The translations under genes were made by a program, and so were the position numbers. Shown piece by piece: positions 1 through 7,860 of a stretch of 32,715 nt of DNA. The DNA lies in contig JBJXFI010000176.1 of NCBI GenBank assembly GCA_046154695.1, forward strand, positions 1 through 32,715. The letters run 5' to 3'. This DNA comes from DALYLB01 sp046154695. GTDB taxonomy: Bacteria; Acidobacteriota; Blastocatellia; RBC074. The notes beneath the pieces were generated by a model. That model did no database searches and was not told where the DNA came from. It saw only the letters and a list, made by a program, of their open reading frames with translations. Within the stretch, counting starts at the first letter, position 1; each line of letters starts with the position of its first letter.

Positions 1-39
1 GCCTGAAGGCGGAACTCCAAACGGCGCCCCTCAAAAAAT

Positions 40-1716
40 TCACCGCGGAAATGCCCGGAAAAACAATCCCTCGATCTCATCCGTGACCGTGCGGCCGCGG
101 GTATAGAGTTCCGCCGCCTGCCCCCGCCGGTCCTGATTGAAGTCCTCGTCCTGAATGGCGCTCAGGTTGGCGAAGGTATTGTAAACCGCGCCGCGAATCG
201 CCGTCATCGCCAGTTGGGCCCCCGTCGCCAGATCGGCCATGCCCGCCGGATTGCTGATCTCGGTCAACTCCTTCAACAGCTCCAGCACATCGACCGCGTT
301 CTCGGCGACCCGCAGCGGAATGGCCACGGCATTCTTCGTCGCCTGCTCGATCGCGAAGGTGCGGGCGAGAATCTCGCCTTCCGACTCCTGCGAGAGCGAA
401 ATGGCATCGAGAACGAGTTCGCGCGTCTCGGCGTCCTCGTTGATCGCGCGATAGAGATCGGTCCGCAGTTCTTCGAGCTGGTCGAGCATGGCGTGCGCCT
501 CTTTCTCCACCGCGGGCCGCTGGCCGATCGTGAGATGGCAGAGCATCCCGCCAAGCGAGGCCGCGAGCGCGCCGGAATACGCGGCGATCGAGACCCCATC
601 GGGCGTCTGCGCGCCCGACGCGATGACATCGGCGTAGGTCGCAATCGGCGTCCCTTCCATCCCTTCCGGGCGCTTCTCCTCATCCGGCTCCGCCGCCTGC
701 TGCTCCTCCTCTTCTTCCGGCTCCTCGGCGCCCGCGCCCGCGGGCTGCGGCAACGGCGCCGGCAGCGGGCCGCCCTCTTCCCGCGCGCGGGACGCAATCG
801 CGCCGAGCGCGTCAAGCTCCGCCTGAAGCCGGTTCTCCAGAACCGAATCCTCGCTGAAATTCTCGAAGCGCAGATAAAAGTCGCTGCACGCATTGAGCGC
901 GGCCTGCGGAATCAAACCGACCAGTTCGCTCCCGGCAAGCATCACCCCGTGCCGTTCGGCTTCCCGCCGGACCATCTCGAAGACGCGAAAAAGCGGCGTC
1001 GATTCGTAATCGATCAGGTTCATCGAAACCTGCACCTGCCCCCGGGCTTTCAACTCCATGGCCAGCGCCTTGACATACTGCAACCCGCCGCTGCTTCCCC
1101 GAACGGCCTGGGCGATCTTCTTCGCGACGGAAAGGTCCTTCGTCGCGAGGTTGATGTTGTACGCGATCAGCGGCGGCCGGGCGCCGATCGCCATCGCCCC
1201 GGCTGTCGGATGGACGCGCCGTTCGCCGAAATCGGGGGCGCGATCCGGCAGCTCCTCGATCTCCCGGCGCAGCGACTCGAACTCCCCCCGGCGAATGTTG
1301 GCCAGATCCTCCCGCTCCCGGCGCATCGCCGCGGCCTCGTACAAATAGACGGGAATCCGCAATGTGTTCGCGATCCGCTCTCCCGCCCGGCGCGCCAAAA
1401 CGACGCAATCCGCCATCGTCACGCCCTTGATCGGCACAAACGGCAGCACGTCCAGCGCGCCGATTCGCGGATGCTCCCCGACGTGCCGGTTCAAATCGAT
1501 CAATTCGACCGCCGTCTCCGCCGCGCGCACCGCCGCATCCACGACCGCCTCCGGATCCCCCGCGAACGTGATCACCGACCGATTGTGATCGCCGTCCATG
1601 TGCAGATCCAGCACCGCCACCTTGGGAACCGAGGCGATCGCCCGCGCTATCAACTCCAGCTTGGCCTCATCCCGGCCCTCGCTGAAATTCGGAATACATT
1701 CGACGATTTTGTTCAT
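40..1716 (-). CDS. ftcD: Bifunctional glutamate formimidoyltransferase / formimidoyl-THF cyclodeaminase
   Basis: Transfers the formimino group of N-formimino-glutamate to tetrahydrofolate, then deaminates 5-formimino-THF to 5,10-methenyl-THF plus ammonia. This is the last step of one histidine degradation route and feeds one-carbon metabolism in the cytosol. The 558-residue product has the N-terminal formiminotransferase subdomain (about 1-180), with the conserved HVGEHPRIGALD stretch containing His82, the number of the catalytic His in the pig enzyme. The second transferase subdomain spans about 181-310. A Pro/Glu-rich linker (about 312-355) joins it to a cyclodeaminase domain (about 356-558) starting with the Gly/Ala-rich SGALAASLGG helix. 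The fused form is typical of animals and also occurs in some bacteria; many other bacteria have the two as separate genes. The start is ATG with only a weak AGG upstream. No other hut gene is in the window. Family assignment is secure. Confidence 0.95.
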   Translation of the reverse strand: MNKIVECIPNFSEGRDEAKLELIARAIASVPKVAVLDLHMDGDHNRSVITFAGDPEAVVDAAVRAAETAVELIDLNRHVGEHPRIGALDVLPFVPIKGVTMADCVVLARRAGERIANTLRIPVYLYEAAAMRREREDLANIRRGEFESLRREIEELPDRAPDFGERRVHPTAGAMAIGARPPLIAYNINLATKDLSVAKKIAQAVRGSSGGLQYVKALAMELKARGQVQVSMNLIDYESTPLFRVFEMVRREAERHGVMLAGSELVGLIPQAALNACSDFYLRFENFSEDSVLENRLQAELDALGAIASRAREEGGPLPAPLPQPAGAGAEEPEEEEEQQAAEPDEEKRPEGMEGTPIATYADVIASGAQTPDGVSIAAYSGALAASLGGMLCHLTIGQRPAVEKEAHAMLDQLEELRTDLYRAINEDAETRELVLDAISLSQESEGEILARTFAIEQATKNAVAIPLRVAENAVDVLELLKELTEISNPAGMADLATGAQLAMTAIRGAVYNTFANLSAIQDEDFNQDRRGQAAELYTRGRTVTDEIEGLFFRAFPR

Positions 1717-1815
1717 GGCCTGAAGCTACCGGTTCGAACTCCGCCCGCAACCAACTCTGGAAAGGAACGGAGGGCATTGTATCCAAGCTTCGAGGGAAAT
1801 CGAACGGAGATCCAT

Positions 1816-1876
1816 AAAAAAGAGGAAAAGCCCGCGAGGCGGGACGCTCCCCCCGGGAACGTCCCGCCTCGCGGGC
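1816..1876 (-). terminator. Intrinsic terminator downstream of efp
   Basis: A perfect 17-bp inverted repeat (arms 1830-1846 and 1860-1876) encloses a 13-nt C/G-rich loop. Read leftward it is followed by a pyrimidine tract with TTTT and TTTTTT runs (1816-1829). It lies about 100 nt beyond the efp stop and before the ftcD start, so it should end the efp transcript and separate it from ftcD. Confidence 0.9.
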
Positions 1877-1974
1877 CCCTGCCATTTTCCGTTTGTCAGG
1901 CCGCATTGCGGCGCTCCGCCGATGCCAAAGCCATTGATGAACCGCGGCTCCGCCCGCGATGGCCGGCCCGCCCC

Positions 1975-2538
1975 CTATTTCGCGCGCTCGATATATCGTC
2001 CCTCGGCCGTGTCCACGCGTATCTTCTCGCCCTCCTTGATGAAGGCCGGCACCTGAATCGTGATCCCCGTTTCGAGCTTCGCCTGCTTCCCCACATTGCT
2101 CACAGTCGCGCCCTTGATCTCCGGCTCCGTCTCGACCACCACCATCTCAACCACCTGCGGAATCTCGATGCCGATCGGCGCGTTTTCGTAAAACGCGACG
2201 TTGATCACCGTGTCCGGAAGCAGATACCCCACGCCGTCTCCCAGATCCTCGGCGGTCAATCCGATCTGCTCGAACGTCTCGGTGTTCATGAAATAGTAGG
2301 TGTCTCCCTCGTTATAAAGATACGTCATCTCGTGTTCATCGAGGATCGCCCGATCCACCGATTCGGTCGAACTGAATCGATGCTCCACCGTGTTGCCGCT
2401 CTTCAGATTGCGCATTCGCGTCTGCACCATCGCCCGCAGATTCCCCGGCGTGTGATGATGAAACTCGATGACTTTATGCGGCACCCCGTTATGTATCAGG
2501 GTCATGCCCTTCCGAATTTGATTCGCCTTGATGGCCAT
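1975..2538 (-). CDS. efp: Translation elongation factor P
   Basis: EF-P binds between the P and E sites of the ribosome and relieves stalling at polyproline stretches. The 187-residue product begins MAIKANQIRKGM and has the three-domain EF-P length, with the C-terminal OB-fold ending in VDTAEGRYIERAK. The frame stays open upstream to 2775, but ATG at 2538 gives the normal family length and N-terminus, so I chose it. The loop that is lysylated (Lys34 in E. coli), rhamnosylated (Arg32 in Pseudomonas) or otherwise modified reads TPGNLRA here, with Asn33 at the tip instead of Lys or Arg. No modification enzyme (epmA/epmB, earP) is in the window. It is monocistronic, with its own terminator. Confidence 0.96.
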   Translation of the reverse strand: MAIKANQIRKGMTLIHNGVPHKVIEFHHHTPGNLRAMVQTRMRNLKSGNTVEHRFSSTESVDRAILDEHEMTYLYNEGDTYYFMNTETFEQIGLTAEDLGDGVGYLLPDTVINVAFYENAPIGIEIPQVVEMVVVETEPEIKGATVSNVGKQAKLETGITIQVPAFIKEGEKIRVDTAEGRYIERAK

Positions 2539-2746
2539 GCTGAAAAACTCCTCAAAATAGGATCGCGCAACCGTATACCGGCCGCGCGCGAAACTCGCCC
2601 CTCCCGGGGCCGCGAAACGAAACCAATATGATCTACCTGGAGCTCGACCGGGCTGGCTTGAAAAAGAGGCAAGAATAGCCAACGTATGGAGCCCGGTCAA
2701 GCGCGCGTTCGGCGCCTCGCGCGGAAAAGATTTTTGATTAAGGGTA

Positions 2747-2775
2747 TTGACCGGGTCTACCCCCTCGGCTAGCAT
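2747..2775 (+). promoter_or_regulatory. Sigma70-type promoter of the 6S-like RNA
   Basis: TTGACC (2747-2752) and TAGCAT (2770-2775) are separated by exactly 17 bp, predicting a start near 2782-2784. That is immediately before the 5' strand of the closing helix of the downstream RNA. No protein-coding gene follows on this strand, which supports a dedicated non-coding RNA promoter. Confidence 0.7.
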
Positions 2776-2783
2776 ACGCTTCG

Positions 2784-2986
2784 TTGCAGGGCGACTGCGA
2801 GGTTAGTAGGCGGCGGCACTTCTATTTGAGCCAATTCGTTTGATCGGGAGGCCGATGCATAAACCTGACGGCAAGCATGATCGCCACCGTTGCGAATCTC
2901 TTACGCCGCAGGGCTTTTAGGTCACCCACCTGTTAAGGACAGGTTCAAATGAAGCCCCGTTCACGGCCGAGCGGTTGCCCTTGCAC
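2784..2986 (+). ncRNA. ssrS: Probable 6S RNA (SsrS)
   Basis: An intergenic stretch of about 200 nt follows a good promoter and contains no credible ORF. Its ends pair: 2786-2798 (GCAGGGCGACTGC) with 2971-2984 (GCGGTTGCCCTTGC), 13 base pairs with G-U pairs and one bulged U. Near the 3' side, ACCTGT (2928-2933) and ACAGGT (2939-2944) form a hairpin followed by TCAAATGA. This resembles the CACCCACCTG...CAGGTTCAAA hairpin I associate with the 3' side of the central bubble in many bacterial 6S RNAs. 6S RNA mimics an open promoter and sequesters sigma70 RNA polymerase in stationary phase. Length, closing stem and hairpin fit. I could not run a covariance model, so an unrelated structured RNA remains possible. 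Confidence 0.6.
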
Positions 2987-3070
2987 ACCTCTTCCTCTCG
3001 CTTCCATCACCAGACAACCCGGTCTTATTAAATGCGCGCAGGCGTTGGAGTGCCGCGCGAATTCGGCGCT

Positions 3071-6000
3071 TCATTCTCGCCACGATTCGATCTGTTTCTC
3101 CACGAGCCCGGCATGGGGATGCCCCTCGACGCGAAAGATCTCGAGCGCGGCCTCGGCATGCCTGACGGCCTCGACGCGGTCGCCGAGGTCCGCGCTCGCA
3201 ATGGCCAGATGAAAGAGCGCATTGCCCTGCGCCTGAAGATCGCCGATCTGACCGGCGAGGTTGAGGGCTTGTTTGAGCGGGTCGATCGCGGCGGCGGCGT
3301 CGCCCGAGGCGATTCGCGCTTCACCGAGGTTGCCGAGCGCGATCGCTTCGCCGCGCCGGTCGCCGATCTCGCGGGTCAGTTTCAACTGGGATTCGAGAAG
3401 CTCGACGGAGCGGGCGACGTTCTTCGCGAGGTACTCCGCCACGCCCAGTCCGCCGAGCGCGGTCGCCTCCGCGCGGCGGTCGCTCATCTCGCGCGCGATT
3501 GTCAGCGCCTGTTCGTGATAGGCGATGGCCTGCTGGGTGTATTCGAGCGTTGCACAGGCATTTCCCAGATTGCTCAGGGCGGCGGCCTCGCCGCGCCGGT
3601 CGCCGATCTCCCGCGTGATCGCGAGCTGCTGATTGAACAGATCCGCGGCGCGCCGGGAATCCCCCATCACATAATGCGCGAGCCCCACTCCTCCGAGCGC
3701 GATCGATTCATTGCGCCGGTCGCCGATCTCCCGCGCCGCCGCCAACTGCCGCGCGAAAAGGTCGGAGGCTTTGCGCACCTCTCCCATCGCATAGTGGGCT
3801 GTCCCCAGGTTGCCGAGCGAATCGGCGACGCCGCGATGGTCCCCGAGCGCGGTGAACAGGCTCATCGCCTTCTCGTGAACCTCGCGTGCCTGGCCGAGCC
3901 CGCCGCCCAGATAATAGGCGTTCCCGAGACCGCTCAGGCTCTCGGCCTCGGCGCGCCGGTCCCTCGCGTCGCTCGCAAGCTTCAATCCCCGCTCATAAAA
4001 TTCGATGGCGTGATGAACCTCGCTAAGCGCGATGTAGGAATCCCCCAGACCGATCAGATGGCGCGCGCTGGACTTGCTCCGATTCATTCGCTGCGCGGCC
4101 CCCAGCGCGGCCTCGCTCCATCGAATGCGCTCCCGCGGATGCTGCCGAAGATCGAGCACATATTTTCCCGCGTCGGGATAGGAGTTGCAGAGCTCGCAGG
4201 CCGCGCGGTCCCGGGTGATATTCGACGCGGCCCACACCTGGCCGGACTGAATGTTCATCCATTCCATATCGACCAGATCGAGCCCGAGTTTGAGCAGGTC
4301 CCCGCCCTGCTCATAGAGCGCATCTGCCTCATGCAGCACGCTCTGATAATGGGCCGAATGGCGCTGGCAGGCGAGGGCGCGCTCTTCATCCGTCAGGCGG
4401 GTTTCGGCAAAGGCCGACATCAGATCGTGCAGGCGATATCGCCCCGTGGCCCTGTTTCGCTCAATCAGGCTGCCGGCCAGCAGCCGATCGAGCGCCGTGT
4501 CGGCGTGCGCCGGATTGAGCGTCCAGACCGAGGCGGCCGCGCCCCCCTCGAACGTGTCGGAAAAAACAGCCAGCACCCGCCAGAGTTTCTGCAGCGATGG
4601 CGCCAGCAGGTCATAGGCCAGGCTGACCACGGCATCGACCGGATGACGGAACCGCTCCGTCTGCTTGAGAAGGTCGAGGCGATCGACGAACTCCTCGACT
4701 CGCAGCGTGGGCGCAAAGGCCAGCGTGCCCGCCGCCAGGCGCAGCGCAAGCGGAAGATACCCGCTCAATTCCGCGACTCGATCGGCCAGCGGGCCCACCC
4801 GCGGCGCCAGTCGCTGTAGAATCTCGCACGCCTCCGACACCGGCAATCCCTCCAACCGGCGTGAAAACATCCCGGGCAGCAGAACCGGCTGCCGGGAGGT
4901 GATGATCGTCAGGCATTCGCCCGGCGCGACCAATCCCTGCACCTGCTGGGTGTTGACCGCATTGTCGAGCAGCAGCAGCACCCGCTTGTCCAGGAGCAGC
5001 GAACGGTACAGGTGATTCAACTCCACGTCGCTCTCCGGCAGGCGAACCGTGGGAAGCCAGGCCCGAATGACGTGCGCCTGCGCCTCCGCGACCGGCAATG
5101 GCTGCGAACTCGCCCCCTTCAGATCGATATAAAACTGCGCGTCCGGATACTGCTCCCGCAACTGGTCGGCCAGTTTCAGGGCCAGCGCGGTCTTTCCGAC
5201 GCCCCCCAGCCCCTGCATTCCCAGAAGCCGCGTGCTGAACCGGTTATGCTCGGCCACGAACTCTTCCAGTTCGAACTCCCGCCCCGTGAACTCCGGCAGC
5301 GGCGGCGGAAGCTGATTGAGAGAAGTCGCGGACGACTGCGCCGCCTCGATCAAGTGCCTGTATCGCGCCACCACCTCATCGCTGATCACGGCCCGCCCGC
5401 TCTCCTCCGGCTCGTCCTCGCTCTCCGGAATCGCCGCGGCCGGAATCTCCTCGGGCGCCTCCGGCTCCTCGGGCAGATCCACCGTCACGCGCAGCGACCG
5501 CCGCTCCACGACCGGCAGCGCCGCCGACTCCACAACGTCGGCGCATTCATCCGCCGCCGGCTGCTCGATACCGCGTTCGGCGGGCAGAAATTCCATCTGA
5601 TCCTTACTCTTCTCCACAACCAAACAATCAACGGCCTCTCCATCCGATGCCCTCTCCGGCATCTCGAAGGAGTCCTCCACGAGTTCCGCGTAGACAACCT
5701 CGACCTCCCGGTCGGCTCCCTGGATGGTCACCCCCGCTGGAACGGACTCCTTCCAACTCTCTTCCATGGGCCGAATCTCTTCCACAGACCCCTTTCTCTC
5801 CGGGATCACCCGCGATGAAGCCGCCTTCTTCGCCCTCGCCCCGCTCCCATTTCCCTGTCCGTCCCTCCGGCCTCCCTCCGGACCCAGACTGGTCAGCGGC
5901 TGCCAGTTGATCCGCCGGCTCAAATCGCCTCCGCCCCCTCCAAAATTGTTGTTCCAGTTCGTCGCCTCATCCACCAGCCGTTTCGGCTTGACGGTCACAA

Positions 6001-6208
6001 ACTTCGACTGGCGGCGCAAATCGAACACGATCATCGCGATCGACCCCACCAGCATCGTGATCGACGCCGGCATCAACCGCACGAGCGGCTGCACGTATTC
6101 GCCCTCCACGCCCGCCAATCCCATCATCGGCAACATAAAACGCGCAACGATCAGCAACAGCGCAATCACTGCCACCCACGCAAAGATAATGGTTGTCCAC
6201 TTTTTCAT
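3071..6208 (-). CDS. Membrane-anchored NB-ARC/TPR STAND-type NTPase
   Basis: A 1045-residue protein. Two hydrophobic segments at about 5-30 and 43-63 predict an N-terminal membrane hairpin. Residues about 80-290 are low-complexity and acidic. The PPPLPEFTGRE stretch (301-311) opens an NB-ARC module like those of SARP/AfsR-type regulators. It has Walker A GLGGVGKT (333-340), Walker B VLLLLDN (410-416), a TSR sensor (437-439) and a GLPL-like GYLPLALRL (483-491). The C-terminus has about eight tetratricopeptide repeats of 40 residues (about 712-1029), most starting DRR-x-EA, visible in the DNA as a 120-bp periodicity. No DNA-binding or known effector domain is visible. STAND proteins are ATP-driven switches in signalling or defence, but the input and output here are unknown. 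The downstream boundary is convergent with the 6S-like RNA. Confidence 0.85.
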   Translation of the reverse strand: MKKWTTIIFAWVAVIALLLIVARFMLPMMGLAGVEGEYVQPLVRLMPASITMLVGSIAMIVFDLRRQSKFVTVKPKRLVDEATNWNNNFGGGGGDLSRRINWQPLTSLGPEGGRRDGQGNGSGARAKKAASSRVIPERKGSVEEIRPMEESWKESVPAGVTIQGADREVEVVYAELVEDSFEMPERASDGEAVDCLVVEKSKDQMEFLPAERGIEQPAADECADVVESAALPVVERRSLRVTVDLPEEPEAPEEIPAAAIPESEDEPEESGRAVISDEVVARYRHLIEAAQSSATSLNQLPPPLPEFTGREFELEEFVAEHNRFSTRLLGMQGLGGVGKTALALKLADQLREQYPDAQFYIDLKGASSQPLPVAEAQAHVIRAWLPTVRLPESDVELNHLYRSLLLDKRVLLLLDNAVNTQQVQGLVAPGECLTIITSRQPVLLPGMFSRRLEGLPVSEACEILQRLAPRVGPLADRVAELSGYLPLALRLAAGTLAFAPTLRVEEFVDRLDLLKQTERFRHPVDAVVSLAYDLLAPSLQKLWRVLAVFSDTFEGGAAASVWTLNPAHADTALDRLLAGSLIERNRATGRYRLHDLMSAFAETRLTDEERALACQRHSAHYQSVLHEADALYEQGGDLLKLGLDLVDMEWMNIQSGQVWAASNITRDRAACELCNSYPDAGKYVLDLRQHPRERIRWSEAALGAAQRMNRSKSSARHLIGLGDSYIALSEVHHAIEFYERGLKLASDARDRRAEAESLSGLGNAYYLGGGLGQAREVHEKAMSLFTALGDHRGVADSLGNLGTAHYAMGEVRKASDLFARQLAAAREIGDRRNESIALGGVGLAHYVMGDSRRAADLFNQQLAITREIGDRRGEAAALSNLGNACATLEYTQQAIAYHEQALTIAREMSDRRAEATALGGLGVAEYLAKNVARSVELLESQLKLTREIGDRRGEAIALGNLGEARIASGDAAAAIDPLKQALNLAGQIGDLQAQGNALFHLAIASADLGDRVEAVRHAEAALEIFRVEGHPHAGLVEKQIESWRE

Positions 6209-6355
6209 AACTACACCTATAACAAGGAATGACTCATAAATTCCGGATTGAATCGGCCTTCCGGGGGAGTGGCGAACTCTCAGGGCCGCGGTCGGGGAAG
6301 TCGAGCATCGTGTGGGGCTCGCGGGATGGCTTGTTCAGCAGGCAAATACCGGTTG

Positions 6356-6439
6356 CCGGTTGTCGGTTCAATCTCGCTTTTCTATTTCGCGGTTTCCGTG
6401 TTTTTCAGGGGAATCGCTTGTCCGACAACCGACAACCGC
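6356..6439. repeat. Intergenic inverted repeat (CGGTTGTCGGTT type)
   Basis: Perfect 12-nt inverted arms at 6357-6368 and 6427-6438 are separated by 58 nt. Both arms are built from the short word GGTTGTC or its complement. It lies in the 243-bp gap between the GCS2 ligase stop and the STAND gene start, both leftward. It could be a dispersed palindromic element or part of an mRNA 3' structure; no U-tract follows, so I do not call it a terminator. Confidence 0.55.
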
Positions 6440-6451
6440 ACCGACTACCAA

Positions 6452-7561
6452 TCAAAAAACACCTTCAATCGTCTCCTTCATCAACATATCGACGACCGCG
6501 CGCAGGTCGCCCGTCTCGTTGTAAACCCGGAGCTGGCGGTCGGCGCTCGTTCCGTTCTCGAGCATGGTATTCACGTAATTAATCTCTTCGCGGCTTCCCA
6601 GTTCGTCGACGACATCGTCGACGAACTCCAGCAGCTCCAGAATCAATTTCCGTGTGGGAATCTCCTCGCGCTTGCCGAAGTCGATCAGCTTCCCATCGAG
6701 CCCGTACCGGGCCGCGCGCCATCGATTTTCCTCGATCAGGGCGCGCCGGTACAAGCGAAATCCCATGTTCTGCCGATAGAGCTTGTAGAGCTTCGCGGTG
6801 ATCGCCTGAAAGAGCGCGGCAATCGCAATCGTCTCGTCCACCCTCGATGGGATGTCGCAGATCCGAAATTCGAGCGTCGGAAAGAACGGATGCGGCCGAA
6901 CATCCCACCAGATCTTCTTCCCGTTATCGATGCAGCCCGTCTTGACGAGCAGGTTGACGTAATTGTCGAACTCGCTGACCGAGTTGAAGTAGTCCGGGAT
7001 TCCGGTCCGGGGAAACTGCTTGAAGACCTCATAGCGATAGCTCTTCATCCCGGTATTGCGCCCGATCCAGAAGGGCGAGCTCGTTGAGAGAGCATACACA
7101 TGCGGAAGCATGTAACGCGCCGCGTTCATCACGGCGATCGCCGCCTCGCGATCCTTCATTCCCACGTGCACATGCATGCCGAAGATCAACAGGGCGCGCG
7201 CCGAATGCTGCATCTCCTCGATCAACTGCTCGTATCGCTCGTTTTCCGTGATCCGCTGATCCGCCCAGTGCGAGACCGGATGGGTCGAGGCGGCGGCAAT
7301 CGCCAGCCCCTTTTTATGGGCCAGCTCCGAGATCACCCGGCGCAATTTGACCACATCCGCCCGCGCCTCCTTCACGTCACGGCAAATGCCCGTCCCGACC
7401 TCGACCATCGACTGATGCATCTCGGGCTTGATCTGCTCGCCCAACAGCATTCGCCCCTCGTCCATGATCTCGTTGACCCGCGAACGCAGCTCCCGCGACA
7501 CGGGGTCTATGATCTGAAATTCTTCCTCGATTCCGAGTGTGAACTCATTGTCGAACGGCAT
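6452..7561 (-). CDS. Carboxylate-amine ligase, GCS2 (YbdK-like) family
   Basis: A 369-residue member of the glutamate-cysteine ligase family 2, which shares the glutamine-synthetase-like fold and joins a carboxylate to an amine with ATP. YbdK of E. coli shows only weak glutamate-cysteine ligase activity, so the real substrate is uncertain. The family signature GIEEEFQ is at residues 10-16, and TGICRDVKEAR, HVHVGMKDRE and EFRICDIPSRVDET are further conserved blocks visible in the product. I chose ATG at 7561, where GGGGAGG lies just upstream, over an in-frame TTG at 7600. It lies downstream of the ATP-grasp gene on the same strand, separated by 299 bp. The pairing with a second ATP-dependent ligase suggests a shared peptide-bond-forming pathway. 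Confidence 0.9.
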   Translation of the reverse strand: MPFDNEFTLGIEEEFQIIDPVSRELRSRVNEIMDEGRMLLGEQIKPEMHQSMVEVGTGICRDVKEARADVVKLRRVISELAHKKGLAIAAASTHPVSHWADQRITENERYEQLIEEMQHSARALLIFGMHVHVGMKDREAAIAVMNAARYMLPHVYALSTSSPFWIGRNTGMKSYRYEVFKQFPRTGIPDYFNSVSEFDNYVNLLVKTGCIDNGKKIWWDVRPHPFFPTLEFRICDIPSRVDETIAIAALFQAITAKLYKLYRQNMGFRLYRRALIEENRWRAARYGLDGKLIDFGKREEIPTRKLILELLEFVDDVVDELGSREEINYVNTMLENGTSADRQLRVYNETGDLRAVVDMLMKETIEGVF

Positions 7562-7860
7562 ATGCCTCCCCAGAGAGGTTGAAGTGCGTTTGGTTCTCAA
7601 GATTTTCGTTCAAAGCCGATGAGTCTGAATCTTTGAACGCCGCCGCGTTCGGGATATCGCGGCTTGCATGAAGGCGGGAGGATGGTAAGGCTTTTGATGG
7701 AGGCTGGCAAGTGGAAACTCAAGTTCCCGAATGGCTTGCGGGAAGCCAACCAGGCGCGCGCGGCGAGGGATCGAGGGGAGCGGCGCGGCGATGAAGATCC
7801 GTTCTCCGAAACATCGGAACTCCTTCGCCGGCGCGCCCCCCCGGCCCGGGGTCGGCCTTG
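7562..7860. other. Intergenic region without recognised gene
   Basis: Between the ATP-grasp stop and the GCS2 start. I see only GC-rich sequence, including short C/G palindromes at the ATP-grasp end. No convincing promoter, RNA or small ORF. Confidence 0.5.

Noticed and set aside
214..2631. An 805-residue open frame on the plus strand across ftcD and efp.
   Set aside because: It is antisense to two clearly recognisable genes and has Arg/His-rich, low-information sequence typical of GC-rich shadow frames.
2539..2775. N-terminal extension of EF-P.
   Set aside because: EF-P is normally about 187 residues and the extension has no similarity or ribosome site.
2784..2986. RNase P RNA, tmRNA or SRP RNA in the same place as the 6S candidate.
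   Set aside because: The conserved cores of these RNAs are missing, and the length does not fit RNase P RNA or tmRNA.
3032..4819. A 595-residue plus-strand frame opposite the STAND gene.
   Set aside because: Its repeats mirror the TPR repeats of the opposite strand; it also starts inside the 3' flank of the 6S-like RNA and has no domain.
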